Positions 16,532-24,709 of a stretch of 50,192 bases of DNA are shown in pieces. The DNA is taken from positions 1-50,192 of the forward strand of contig CAMLLJ010000001.1 of NCBI GenBank assembly GCA_946480845.1. Reading direction: 5' to 3'. The stretch's first letter is position 1, and every line of letters starts with the position of its first letter. The translations under genes were made by a program, and so were the position numbers. The notes beneath the pieces are model-generated. The model searched no databases, was not told where the DNA came from, and saw only the letters and a list, made by a program, of their open reading frames with translations. This DNA comes from an uncultured Gemmatimonadota bacterium (lineage in GTDB: Bacteria > Gemmatimonadota > Gemmatimonadetes > Gemmatimonadales > GWC2-71-9).

Positions 16532-17023
16532 CTATGGGTTACCGGCCGTCTCGGGCCGGGACCAGTCTCCCCGCGTGCCCCCCGTCTTCTCCAGCAGTCT
16601 CACCTGCTCGATCGTCATGCCCCGGTCCACCGCCTTCACCATGTCGTAGACCGTGAGGCAGGCGACCGCGACCGCCGTCATCGCCTCCATCTCGACACCG
16701 GTCCGCCCGGTGGCCCGTGCCAGCGCGGTGACCCTGACCCCGGGCAGCGCCGCGTCGCAGCGAGCCGTCACCTCGACCGTGTCGAGCCCGAGCGGGTGAC
16801 ACAACGGAATCAACGTTCCGGTGCGCTTGGCCGCCATGACGCCCGCCACCTCCGCAATGGCGAGCACGTCACCTTTTTCGATGGCGGCGGCCGCCACGAG
16901 GTCGTGCGCCTCGCGGGTCATCCGGACGGCGCCCTCGGCCGTGGCGCTGCGCTCGGTGACCGGCTTGCCGCCGACGTCCACCATGCGGGCCCGTCCCGAC
17001 TCGTCCAGGTGCGTCAGCTTCAC
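16532..17023 (-). CDS. moaC: MoaC, cyclic pyranopterin monophosphate synthase
   Basis: 163 residues, the usual MoaC length. It converts the MoaA product to cyclic pyranopterin monophosphate in molybdenum-cofactor synthesis. Seen: opening L-T-H-L-D-E-S-G-R-A-R-M-V-D-V, central A-A-K-R-T-G-T-L-I-P-L-C-H-P-L, then G-R-T-G-V-E-M-E-A-M-T-A-V-A-V-A and the C-terminal Y-D-M-V-K-A-V-D-R-G-M, with active-site Lys and Asp in the last segment. The start is a GTG at 17023 overlapping the holB stop (GTGA). No other mo-cofactor gene is in the window. Confidence 0.95.
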   Translation of the reverse strand: MKLTHLDESGRARMVDVGGKPVTERSATAEGAVRMTREAHDLVAAAAIEKGDVLAIAEVAGVMAAKRTGTLIPLCHPLGLDTVEVTARCDAALPGVRVTALARATGRTGVEMEAMTAVAVACLTVYDMVKAVDRGMTIEQVRLLEKTGGTRGDWSRPETAGNP

Positions 17024-18117
17024 AGCGCCTCCGCCAGCTCTTCGCCGAGCACGGCGAGGATGAGCTGCGGGTTGACATTGCCCTGCGCGGTTTCCCGCGC
17101 GGCGTTCACCCGCTCGATGGCGCGGACCAGCTTCTCCGGATCGCGTCCCTCGAGCGCCGGAGGGATCGCCCGGTGCCGTCCTCCTCCAAGCCCCGCCCGT
17201 GCGGCGTCCGAGAGCACCTGGCTCATCGCGTCGAGGAGCGCGGTGAATTCGCCCCGGGCCGACGTGGCTGCCTGTGCCAGCGCGCGCTGCATCCGGGCCT
17301 CCCGTCCTCCGACCGCGGCCTCGAGCACCGCAGCGGCGTTCCGGCGCGCCGCTCCGGCTTCCGCATCGAGGGCGATGGCGGCGCCGATCGACCCATCCGC
17401 GTCCGCGACGCGAGCGTCCAGCTCCGCAGCCGCCACGCCGGCGTACTCCTTCAGGAACCCGCGCACGTCCGCGGCGGCCAGCGGGTTGAGCCGCAGCAGC
17501 ACCGCGCGCGAGCGGACGGTGCTCAGGAGCCGGCGCGCATCCACGGCGGTGAGGATGAACAGGCTCTTCTCCGGCGGCTCCTCGAGCAGCTTGAGCACCG
17601 CGTTGGCCGCTTCCTGGCTGGACTCCTGCGGCACCAGCCGCTCGGCGTCCCCGATGATGAAGACCCGGCGCCCGCCTTCGACCGACGTGAGCGAGGCGGC
17701 GCGCTGCAGCAGCCGCACGCTGGAGATCGAATGGCTCGCCATGCCGTCCGGCGGACCGTAGAGCGGCGCAGCGCGCCGTTCGTCCATTACGGCGGCCAGG
17801 CTCTCCGCCGCCTCCTCGACCTGCTTGCCCGGATCGCCGGCCTTGGGCCGGGGAATCGGGACCAGCCAATGCACGTCGGGATGCCTCAGCTCACCGGTCT
17901 CGACGCAGCGGCGACAGGTTTCGCACGGCTCTGCTCCCGGCCGCTCGCACAGGACAAGCTGCGCCAGCCACAGTGCCAGGCGCTGCTTCCCGACGCCCTG
18001 CGGTCCCGTGAAAAGCAGGGTCTGTGGCAACCGGTCGGCGGCCACCGCGGCGGAAAGCCTGCGGCGGGCCTCCAGGTGCCCGGTAATCGGCGGCAGCGGC
18101 ATGGGAGCCAAGATCAT
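17020..18117 (-). CDS. holB: DNA polymerase III delta' subunit (clamp loader)
   Basis: About 365 residues. An AAA+ clamp-loader subunit that helps load the sliding clamp. Seen: Walker A-like G-P-Q-G-V-G-K-Q near the N-terminus, a four-Cys zinc module (C-E-R-P-G-A-E-P-C-E-T-C-R-R-C), V-F-I-I-G-D-A-E-R, and N-A-V-L-K-L-L-E-E-P-P, the classic delta'/tau motif. I chose ATG 18117; an ATG at 18102 (M-P-L-P-P-I-T-G-H) is nearly as good and neither has a strong Shine-Dalgarno. The frame stays open to 18240 but crosses the operator-like repeats there, so the longer start is unlikely. Confidence 0.9.
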   Translation of the reverse strand: MILAPMPLPPITGHLEARRRLSAAVAADRLPQTLLFTGPQGVGKQRLALWLAQLVLCERPGAEPCETCRRCVETGELRHPDVHWLVPIPRPKAGDPGKQVEEAAESLAAVMDERRAAPLYGPPDGMASHSISSVRLLQRAASLTSVEGGRRVFIIGDAERLVPQESSQEAANAVLKLLEEPPEKSLFILTAVDARRLLSTVRSRAVLLRLNPLAAADVRGFLKEYAGVAAAELDARVADADGSIGAAIALDAEAGAARRNAAAVLEAAVGGREARMQRALAQAATSARGEFTALLDAMSQVLSDAARAGLGGGRHRAIPPALEGRDPEKLVRAIERVNAARETAQGNVNPQLILAVLGEELAEAL

Positions 18118-18224
18118 GCCCGGGACCCGGAAACGGTACCGAAGGCTATGTAACAGATGTTTCCACAAGGACTTATGGTGCCGGGGAAGGTGCCGAACGG
18201 CGGGGCACGGGACTTGGGCAGGAT

Positions 18225-18240
18225 GTGAGTGCCGGCTCAC
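18225..18240. promoter_or_regulatory. Operator-like inverted repeat, copy 1
   Basis: GTGAGTGCCGGCTCAC: the half-sites GTGAG and CTCAC flank a 6-base spacer. The second copy is 28 bases downstream. It lies upstream of holB (minus) and of tRNA-Asn (plus). Confidence 0.45.
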
Positions 18241-18252
18241 CTGCGACAGGAA

Positions 18253-18268
18253 GTGAGTGGGCGCTCAC
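18253..18268. promoter_or_regulatory. Operator-like inverted repeat, copy 2
   Basis: GTGAGTGGGCGCTCAC: same half-sites and spacer as copy 1, with a 28-bp centre-to-centre distance that places both on nearly the same helix face. Confidence 0.45.
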
Positions 18269-18399
18269 CCGGCTCGGGATCTCCTGCAACGACAACGAAT
18301 TGGGCTGTGGACGCGGGTGGGCGAGGCAGCGGACTCCGCGCCACACCCAGGCAATGGGAGGGTGCGCCTTCCCGGGCTATTTGCTCTGTGGACAACCGC

Positions 18400-18428
18400 T
18401 TGACCCCCGTTCACCCGCCCGTTATTCT
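18400..18428 (+). promoter_or_regulatory. Sigma-70-type promoter of tRNA-Asn
   Basis: -35 TTGACC (18400-18405), 17-bp spacer, -10 TATTCT (18423-18428). The mature tRNA begins 11 bases after the -10 box, leaving a very short leader. Confidence 0.75.
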
Positions 18429-18438
18429 CCGCGCCTAT

Positions 18439-18511
18439 TCCCGAGTAGCTCAGCCGGTAGAGCAGCTGACTGTTAATCAGCGGGTCGGGGGTTCGAGTCC
18501 CTCCTCGGGAG
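18439..18511 (+). tRNA. tRNA-Asn (anticodon GTT)
   Basis: 73 bases fold into a full cloverleaf: acceptor stem TCCCGAG/CTCGGGA, D-arm GCTC/GAGC, anticodon stem GCTGA/TCAGC with loop CTGTTAA (anticodon GTT), five-base variable loop and T-arm with TTCGAGT. The discriminator base is G. The 3' CCA is not encoded. A strong promoter lies just upstream and a hairpin downstream. Confidence 0.97.
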
Positions 18512-18536
18512 CTTTCTTCTCGACCTCGCGCAGAAC

Positions 18537-18571
18537 ACGGGCACCGGACTGGCGTTCAGTCCGGTGCCCGT
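18537..18571. terminator. Terminator-like hairpin after tRNA-Asn
   Basis: Perfect 14-bp stem (18537-18550 with 18558-18571), 7-base loop. The following sequence (ATCCTTTC) is only mildly T-rich. It lies between the tRNA and the end of a convergent minus-strand operon and could serve both. Confidence 0.75.
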
Positions 18572-18616
18572 ATCCTTTCGGGTATCCGGGCACATGGGGC
18601 TGGCGGCAGGCCGGCT

Positions 18617-18970
18617 TCAGACTCCAGCCCAGTCGTCCTCGGTCTCGAACTGTTCCGGGTCCCCTGACAGCGCCGAGTCTCCTGACAACATGGTGGCGGC
18701 CAGCGCGATCGCCGCGAGGCCGAGCGCAACATTGCGCACCCCGCGATTGCGAAGCAGCCTGAGCGCCAGCGGCACTGCAGCCATGCGCGTAAAGCCCGGC
18801 AGGGGAGCCCGCTGGAGCATGCTGCCGGCCGCCGTCACGGCGGCCAGGTCGAGAACCCGGTTGAAGACGCGTCCCTTCGACTTGCGCACGAGCTGCCTCC
18901 GCGGAGAGGTGGGATGATCGCCTGCCGCAGTCTGGCGCATGGCGCTCTCGAGCGCTGCGGCGTGCGTCAC
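18617..18970 (-). CDS. Small membrane protein, unknown function
   Basis: 117 residues from a GTG overlapping the upstream stop (GTGA). A basic N-terminal region (S-P-R-R-Q-L-V-R-K-S-K-G-R) is followed by two moderately hydrophobic segments (around L-D-L-A-A-V-T-A-A-G-S-M-L and V-A-L-G-L-A-A-I-A-L-A-A-T-M-L) and an acidic tail (Q-F-E-T-E-D-D-W). No family recognised. It is the last gene of the three-gene minus-strand operon. Confidence 0.5.
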   Translation of the reverse strand: MTHAAALESAMRQTAAGDHPTSPRRQLVRKSKGRVFNRVLDLAAVTAAGSMLQRAPLPGFTRMAAVPLALRLLRNRGVRNVALGLAAIALAATMLSGDSALSGDPEQFETEDDWAGV

Positions 18971-19989
18971 TCCGCTGCCGGCGCCGCCGCGAAGCGAGCA
19001 AACCAGGCGATCACCGCCGCATCCCGCTCCCTCGACCGCCTCCCGATGACGTGCCCCTCTTTCGCGAACACGTGGAGCTCGTAGGTCCGGCCCAGCTCCT
19101 GGAGGCGCCGGGCAAGCTCGAGCGAATGGGCGGGGGACAGCTGCGCGTCGGCCCCGCCGTGCAGGATGAGGAGCGGCGCGTGGATCCGGTCGGCCCAGCG
19201 AACGGCGGAGCGCCGTGCGACGATCTCAGCGCGGCTGGAGTCGAGCTCCGGCCAGATGGCGATCGCGGCGCGGGCGGAGGGGGGATCGTCCCGGAGCAGC
19301 GCCGCCAGGTCGGTGAGGGCGCCGACGGTCGCCGCGGCCCGGAGCGGCATGCCTTCGCGCAGCGCCTGCAGTGTCATCATGCCGCCACGCGACTCGCCGT
19401 ACATGAACAGCTGCGTGGTGTCGATTCCGCCCAGGGCAGCACCGACGCCGGGAAGCACGAGCACGTCGGTGAGGTCGCCCCCGCCGAGCTCGTCGCGGCC
19501 CTCGCCGCCGTCGCTTCCGCGATACTGTGGCGCGAGCACGGTGAACCCCGCGCCGGCGAAGCGCCGGAAGAGCGGGGACAGGGCAGGGGCGAGGTCGCCG
19601 GCCTTCCATGATCCCCGGTTGTAGATGACAGCCGGGCGAGGTGGACCCGACGCGGGGCCGTACCAGTACGCCACCACCGCGTGGCCCCCGCTGCCGTAGC
19701 GCACCTTTCGCAGCACATACCGGCGCTCGGCGCGGGCGCTGTCGTACTCGGCGCGATCCGAATAGCGCAGCAGCTCTTTCCGCTGGTCCGGTGTCAGGCT
19801 GTCGAATGGCGGCAAGGCGTACCCGGCGACGTCGAGCACCGCGCCGTCGGGCGTGCTGCGCGACTGCGCCGGCAAGGTCGCTGCGCCGGCTGAAAGCGAC
19901 GTGATTGCGAGCGCGACCGGGAGGCATTGCCGCGACCAGACCCTGGCGGTGAGCACCCGTTCCCCTGAAGCAGCGCCAGTGCGCATCAT
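18967..19989 (-). CDS. Exported alpha/beta hydrolase, prolyl-oligopeptidase (S9)-like
   Basis: 340 residues. A signal peptide ends about L-P-A-Q. The alpha/beta-hydrolase core shows P-A-V-I-Y-N-R-G-S-W, F-T-V-L-A-P-Q-Y-R-G-S-D-G-G-E-G, the nucleophile elbow G-E-S-R-G-G-M-M, L-L-I-L-H-G-G-A-D (catalytic Asp region) and a late E-G-H-V catalytic His. There is no beta-propeller, so it is a stand-alone S9C-like or dienelactone-hydrolase-like enzyme; substrate unknown. The start ATG at 19989 overlaps the stop of the upstream gene (ATGA). Confidence 0.85.
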   Translation of the reverse strand: MMRTGAASGERVLTARVWSRQCLPVALAITSLSAGAATLPAQSRSTPDGAVLDVAGYALPPFDSLTPDQRKELLRYSDRAEYDSARAERRYVLRKVRYGSGGHAVVAYWYGPASGPPRPAVIYNRGSWKAGDLAPALSPLFRRFAGAGFTVLAPQYRGSDGGEGRDELGGGDLTDVLVLPGVGAALGGIDTTQLFMYGESRGGMMTLQALREGMPLRAAATVGALTDLAALLRDDPPSARAAIAIWPELDSSRAEIVARRSAVRWADRIHAPLLILHGGADAQLSPAHSLELARRLQELGRTYELHVFAKEGHVIGRRSRERDAAVIAWFARFAAAPAAE

Positions 19990-21260
19990 GGCGCACCCGC
20001 CGAGTCCACCACCACCTGCAAGCGCTTCACGTAGCGGACCCCATCCGCATCCTCGATGGCCGCCCAGACCGTGTCCCCGCGGAACACGGGCTCGGGATAC
20101 CGGAGGAATCCCTGCGGCGCGCTCACCTCGCCCAGGTAGCGTCCGTCCGCCTCGAACACATCGAAGGCGACCGGCTCGCTCCACACCGTCTCGCTGAACC
20201 GGTTCGCGGTGGTCTCGGGCACTTCGTCCGCCGACTCGATTCCGGGCCGCGACAGCAGGACCCAGATCCGGCCGTCGTCACCGGCGAAGAGGCCGCGGAA
20301 GGGCGGCTTGGTGGAGGGGATGTCCGGGCCGTTCCAGGTCCAGCCCGGAAAGTTCCTGCGCATGTTCTCCGTCGCCACGCGGCGGTAGTCCGCCGCCTCC
20401 GCCGTGGCGACGGGGACCGGCTTCGCCGTCCGCTCGATGCGCAGGACCGGCGCGCCGGTGCGGAACAGGTCGATCCGGTAGTTCGAGCTGAGGCCGCCGA
20501 CGTAGTAGCCGAGCGGACTGAAGGTCCAGTGGACGCGGGGCGAGAACGCGACGTCCTCGTAGTTCGAGCTGTTCTTGTCCTGCCCGCTGATGACGGCGGG
20601 GTCGTGCTGCCACTCCGGCGCCGGCATGCTGTCGCCCGGGGTTCCGTCAGGGGCAAACCGGGCCAGCCCCATCTTCCAGTCGCCGGGGCCGGTACCCGGA
20701 TCGGTGATGACCATGGTGAAGAGGTTGCCGGCGGTGTCAACATAGAGGCGGCGGCCGGTGTTGAACCCTCCGGCGATGCGCCACGCCGCGGCCGGATCGC
20801 CGTCGGCGGAGAAGACGCTGAGCCGGCCGTTGCCCGGGTCGCGGATCACGACTCGTCCGTCCGGCAGGACGGCGAGCCCGCCGTCCGGGCTCCGGTACTC
20901 GCCGGGGCCGCCGCCGGAGCGGCCGATCACGCGGACGAACCGGCCGTCGGCCCCGTATTTCCTCAGGATCGGGCCGCCATCGGATATGTACACCGAGCCG
21001 TCCGCGGCCACCGCAATCGCGCGCATGTTGCCGAGCAGATAGGCCTCATCCTCTCCGTCGGCGGCGCCGATGGACATCGTTGCAACGAGACGGGAGGGCG
21101 CCCGCATGCTCCCGGCAACGGTGCGCACGACCACCGTATCTCCAACTGTGTCCCGCTCGGCCTGCCAGCTGGCGGCGCGCGTTCCCGCCCCTCGATCGGA
21201 ACATCCGCAAAGCACGATGCAGCCGGCCGCGGCCGCGACCTGGACAGCATAGATGCGCAT
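19986..21260 (-). CDS. NHL/6-bladed beta-propeller lipoprotein
   Basis: 424 residues. Lipobox L-C-G-C near residue 20. Repeated propeller-blade motifs follow: A-I-A-V-A-A-D-G-S-V-Y-I-S-D, L-A-V-L-P-D-G-R-V-V-I-R-D, L-Y-V-D-T-A-G-N-L-F, G-D-D-G-R-I-W-V-L. A G-R-S-G-G-G-P-G-E-Y segment is typical of the 6-bladed propeller lipoproteins common in Bacteroidota and Gemmatimonadota. It probably acts as a binding or scaffold protein at the cell surface or in the periplasm. The ATG at 21260 has a GGAGGGGAG Shine-Dalgarno. First gene of the operon 21260 to 18617. Confidence 0.85.
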   Translation of the reverse strand: MRIYAVQVAAAAGCIVLCGCSDRGAGTRAASWQAERDTVGDTVVVRTVAGSMRAPSRLVATMSIGAADGEDEAYLLGNMRAIAVAADGSVYISDGGPILRKYGADGRFVRVIGRSGGGPGEYRSPDGGLAVLPDGRVVIRDPGNGRLSVFSADGDPAAAWRIAGGFNTGRRLYVDTAGNLFTMVITDPGTGPGDWKMGLARFAPDGTPGDSMPAPEWQHDPAVISGQDKNSSNYEDVAFSPRVHWTFSPLGYYVGGLSSNYRIDLFRTGAPVLRIERTAKPVPVATAEAADYRRVATENMRRNFPGWTWNGPDIPSTKPPFRGLFAGDDGRIWVLLSRPGIESADEVPETTANRFSETVWSEPVAFDVFEADGRYLGEVSAPQGFLRYPEPVFRGDTVWAAIEDADGVRYVKRLQVVVDSAGAP

Positions 21261-21509
21261 TGGCTCCCCTCCGGAGATGACAGGTTGGCGACGTCCTGAC
21301 GGGCGACGCAGCGCGGAAGATTCGCGGCTGTCACCCGGAGTGCCGTCCGCCCGGGCGACTTGCCATGCCCGGGACCGCAGGATATCTCTCGGTTCGCACC
21401 CTGAAAAAATGGCTTGTCGTGGCTGGAACCGGTTTTTCGCTTTTCCGGGCAGGAGTCAGCATTTTCCGGCGGCCGCCCGGCCGTACCCCCTGAGAGGAGC
21501 TCGAACGAG

Positions 21510-22181
21510 ATGACCAGGTCCATTCGCGTGGTGCAGCGCGCCGCTTTCGGCGCCCTGGCGGTGGGAATCCTCGCCGCGGCGGCCCCGGCCGCAGTCCCGT
21601 CGGCGCTCGCGGCCCAGCAGGCAGCGGCCGTGAAGCCCGGTGACGACTGGCTCAAGGGCCTCACCTCCTCGCACAAGCAGCTCTTCGACGCGCCGCAGCC
21701 GGCGGGTGGCGTCCCGCTGGTGCACGTCATGAACTACTACGACACCTACAACAAGGCGTACGACGTCAAGGACGCCGACATCGACGCGGTGCTGACGTTC
21801 TACGGGCTGACCACGTTCTACGGCCTGAACGACGCGATGTGGGACAAGTACAAGCTGGGCGAGTTCCTGGAGACCGACGAGCCGGGCAAGCCCGGCACCC
21901 GGGCGACCGCGAACCCCTGGCGGGCGGCACCCGTGGTGCTCGGCATGAGCCTGCCGCAGGCCAGCATCGAGGGGCTGCAGAAGCGCGGCACGACCTTCAT
22001 CCTCTGCAACAACGCGCTCACGATCTTTGCCGGCATGGTGGCGCAGAAGCGGGGGCTCGACCCGGCCGCGGTGTATGCCGACATGAATCGCAACATCCTG
22101 CCGGGCGTGCACCTCGTGCCGGGCATGGTGATCGCGATCGAGCAGGCCCACCGGGCTGGGCTCAGCTATCAACGCCAGTAG
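21510..22181 (+). CDS. Exported DsrE-like protein
   Basis: 223 residues with a signal peptide (about 1-36, A-P-A-A-V-P-S-A-L-A-A-Q). The mature part resembles the DsrE/DUF1791 fold: V-M-N-Y-Y-D-T-Y, V-L-T-F-Y-G-L-T-T-F-Y-G, and L-Q-K-R-G-T-T-F-I-L-C-N-N-A-L with one Cys where DsrE-type proteins carry a sulfur-relay Cys. It then has G-V-H-L-V-P-G-M-V-I-A-I-E-Q-A-H, a usual family ending. Export is notable, since most DsrE proteins are cytoplasmic. Function unknown. GAGAGGAGC upstream of ATG 21510 is a plausible Shine-Dalgarno. Confidence 0.7.
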   Translation: MTRSIRVVQRAAFGALAVGILAAAAPAAVPSALAAQQAAAVKPGDDWLKGLTSSHKQLFDAPQPAGGVPLVHVMNYYDTYNKAYDVKDADIDAVLTFYGLTTFYGLNDAMWDKYKLGEFLETDEPGKPGTRATANPWRAAPVVLGMSLPQASIEGLQKRGTTFILCNNALTIFAGMVAQKRGLDPAAVYADMNRNILPGVHLVPGMVIAIEQAHRAGLSYQRQ

Positions 22182-22192
22182 CACGGGTGAGC

Positions 22193-22216
22193 GGGCCACG
22201 GCGAGCGCCGTGGCCC
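22193..22216 (+). terminator. Terminator-like hairpin after the DsrE-like gene
   Basis: A perfect 10-bp stem (GGGCCACGGC at 22193-22202, GCCGTGGCCC at 22207-22216) with a GAGC tetraloop, followed by GTCCTTTCC. It overlaps the GTG start of the next gene at 22210, so that start would be buried in the hairpin. Confidence 0.7.
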
Positions 22217-22830
22217 GTCCTTTCCGCCGCCTGCTCCGCTCACTCCAGGCTCGCTTCCGCTCCGCGCGGATGCGGCAGTTCGAGTCACTGTTCCGGCTCA
22301 CGCCCGGCACCCGCATCCTCGACGTGGGCGGCACGCCCCACAACTGGCAGTACGTGGCGGTCCGGCCCCGCGTCACCCTGCTCAACAACGAGCGCGATTC
22401 CGTGCCCCGGTCCGAGGTGCCCACGGACATGGGCTATGTGGTCGGCGACGCGCGCGCGCTCCCCTTCGCCTCCGGCTCCTTCGACATCGTTTACTCCAAC
22501 TCCGTGATCGAGCACGTCGGCACCGAGGACGACCAGCGGCGCATGGCCCAGGAGATCGCACGGGTGGGCAGGAGCTATTACGTGCAGACGCCCAATCGCT
22601 GGTTTCCCGTGGAGCCGCACATCGTCACCGAACCCGGCGTGTGGCGGCCGCTGGTCCACCTGCTGCCGCGCGCCTGGCAGCGGCCGTTGATGCCCGCGTG
22701 GTACGCCGGCATCCGCCTGCTCCGTCGCTCCGATGTCCGCCGGTTCTTCCCGGGCGCGGAGGTCCACGCCGAGCGGGTGGCCGGGCTGTCCAAGTCGTTC
22801 ATGGCGGTCAGGAGGCCCCCGGCCGCCTGA
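22210..22830 (+). CDS. Class I SAM-dependent methyltransferase
   Basis: 206 residues. Motif I is R-I-L-D-V-G-G-T-P, motif II about L-L-N-N-E-R, motif III region V-V-G-D-A-R-A-L-P-F-A-S-G-S-F-D-I-V-Y-S-N and motif IV S-V-I-E-H-V-G. This is the Methyltransf_11 layout; substrate unknown. The GTG at 22210 gives a basic N-terminal helix that looks genuine, but it sits in a terminator hairpin. An ATG at 22270 (M-R-Q-F-E-S-L-F) is the alternative and keeps all motifs. Confidence 0.85.
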   Translation: MARPFRRLLRSLQARFRSARMRQFESLFRLTPGTRILDVGGTPHNWQYVAVRPRVTLLNNERDSVPRSEVPTDMGYVVGDARALPFASGSFDIVYSNSVIEHVGTEDDQRRMAQEIARVGRSYYVQTPNRWFPVEPHIVTEPGVWRPLVHLLPRAWQRPLMPAWYAGIRLLRRSDVRRFFPGAEVHAERVAGLSKSFMAVRRPPAA

Positions 22831-22927
22831 CCGGCGCGTCCCACTCTGAAACCCCCCAGGTGGCTGCGGCGTAGGGCCCGAGTGCCGGATGTGCGCGGCA
22901 GCAGGTTCCCCCACCAGCGGCGGCCCC

Positions 22928-24034
22928 ATGCGATTCGCCCGTCTCGCAGCACCAATCTCCCTCATCGTGGCCGCCGCCTGCGCGCGCGCCGACGCGGAGG
23001 ACGCGTCGGCCCGGCCGTTCAAGGTCGGCACCGCGGACCGCGGTGACATCCGTGTCACCGTGGAGGAAACCGGCATCGTCGAACCGGAGCGGCAGATCGT
23101 GGTCAAGTCGCCGATCTCCGGTGTCGTCCAGTCGCTCTCCGTCCGCGAGGGCGACCGGGTCCGGGCGGGACAGGCGCTTGCGCGCATCGTGCCCGACATC
23201 GCCCAGGCCAACAGCTTTGCCCAGCTCAAGAGCGAGATCGCCGCCGCCGAGATCCAGGTGGCCAACGCGCGCCGCGAGCACGAGCGCGCGCAGGAGCTGG
23301 CCAAGTCAGGCAGTGTCACGCAGAGCGAGATGGACTCCCGCCGGGTGGCCTACCAGCAGGCCGACAACGCGCTCCGCACCGCGCGGAGCCAGCTCCAGCT
23401 GGTGCAGCGGAGCGGCGTGGAGACCGGCGACCGGCAGTTCGCCGCGATCACCGCCCCGTCGGCCGGCGTGATCATCGCCCGGGGCGTCGAGGTGGGAGAG
23501 ACCGTCGTGGGAGGGACCAGCTCGTTCGGCGGGGGCACCGAGCTGTTCACCATCGCCGACCTGTCCACGCTGCTGGTGAAGGCCGCCGTGAATGAGGTGG
23601 ACATCGGCAAGGTGCGCGCGGGCGAGGCCGTGGCGCTCACCGTGGACGCCTTTCCCGGCGATACGGTGCAGGGCACAGTCCGCCTGGTGCCCCCCGGCGG
23701 CACGCCTCAACGAGCGGGTCCGGGTCTTCGACGTCGAGGTGGAGGCGCGGGGCGACGGCGGCATCCTGCGGCCCGGCATGACGGCGAACGTCCGCATCAC
23801 CGGGCCGGTGCGCTCCGGGGTCGTGCGGGTGCCCGTCCAGGCGGTGCTGCTCGAGGAGGGCAAGCCCGTCGTCTACAAGGTGCCGGCCGCCGGACCGCCG
23901 GTGCGCACATCGGTGACCCTCGGGCTGAGCGACCTCTCCTTCGTGGAGATCGTGAGCGGCGTGAGCGCGGGCGACTCGATCGCGCTCGAGGACCCGGCGG
24001 CGGCGGCCGAACGCGCCGCCAGCCCGTCGCGGCG

Positions 24035-24038
<4 letters not shown>
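22928..24038 (+). pseudogene. Membrane-fusion protein (HlyD/MacA-like), frameshifted
   Basis: A periplasmic adaptor for a MacAB-type transporter, interrupted by a frameshift. First part (from ATG 22928): lipoprotein-like signal (V-A-A-A-C), biotinyl-lipoyl-like V-V-K-S-P-I-S-G-V-V-Q-S-L-S-V-R-E-G-D-R-V, a coiled hairpin (Q-V-A-N-A-R-R-E-H-E-R-A) and A-A-V-N-E-V-D-I-G-K-V. After a C6 run at 23690-23695 the family sequence resumes one base later (L-N-E-R-V-R-V-F-D-V-E-V to the TGA at 24036-24038). Removing one C restores R-L-V-P-P-A-A-R-L-N-E-R. The out-of-frame reading stays open through the ABC ATPase to 24709. Either a sequencing error or a real lesion. Confidence 0.85.

Positions 24039-24705
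<667 letters not shown>

Positions 24706-24709
<4 letters not shown>

Larger units (their letters stand above)
18118..18399. other. Intergenic region between holB and tRNA-Asn
   Basis: About 280 bases without a gene. It contains the paired inverted repeats at 18225-18240 and 18253-18268. Near-matches to DnaA boxes (18387-18395 and others) are too weak to call. The tRNA promoter begins at 18400. Confidence 0.5.

Noticed and set aside
18224..18241. CRP-like site (TGTGA...TCAC)
   Set aside because: The spacer is 8 bases rather than 6, and the paired repeat fits a different dimer site better.
18150..18395. Possible DnaA boxes or a replication origin near holB
   Set aside because: Only near-matches such as TGTGGACAA, with no cluster, no AT-rich region and no dnaA or dnaN.
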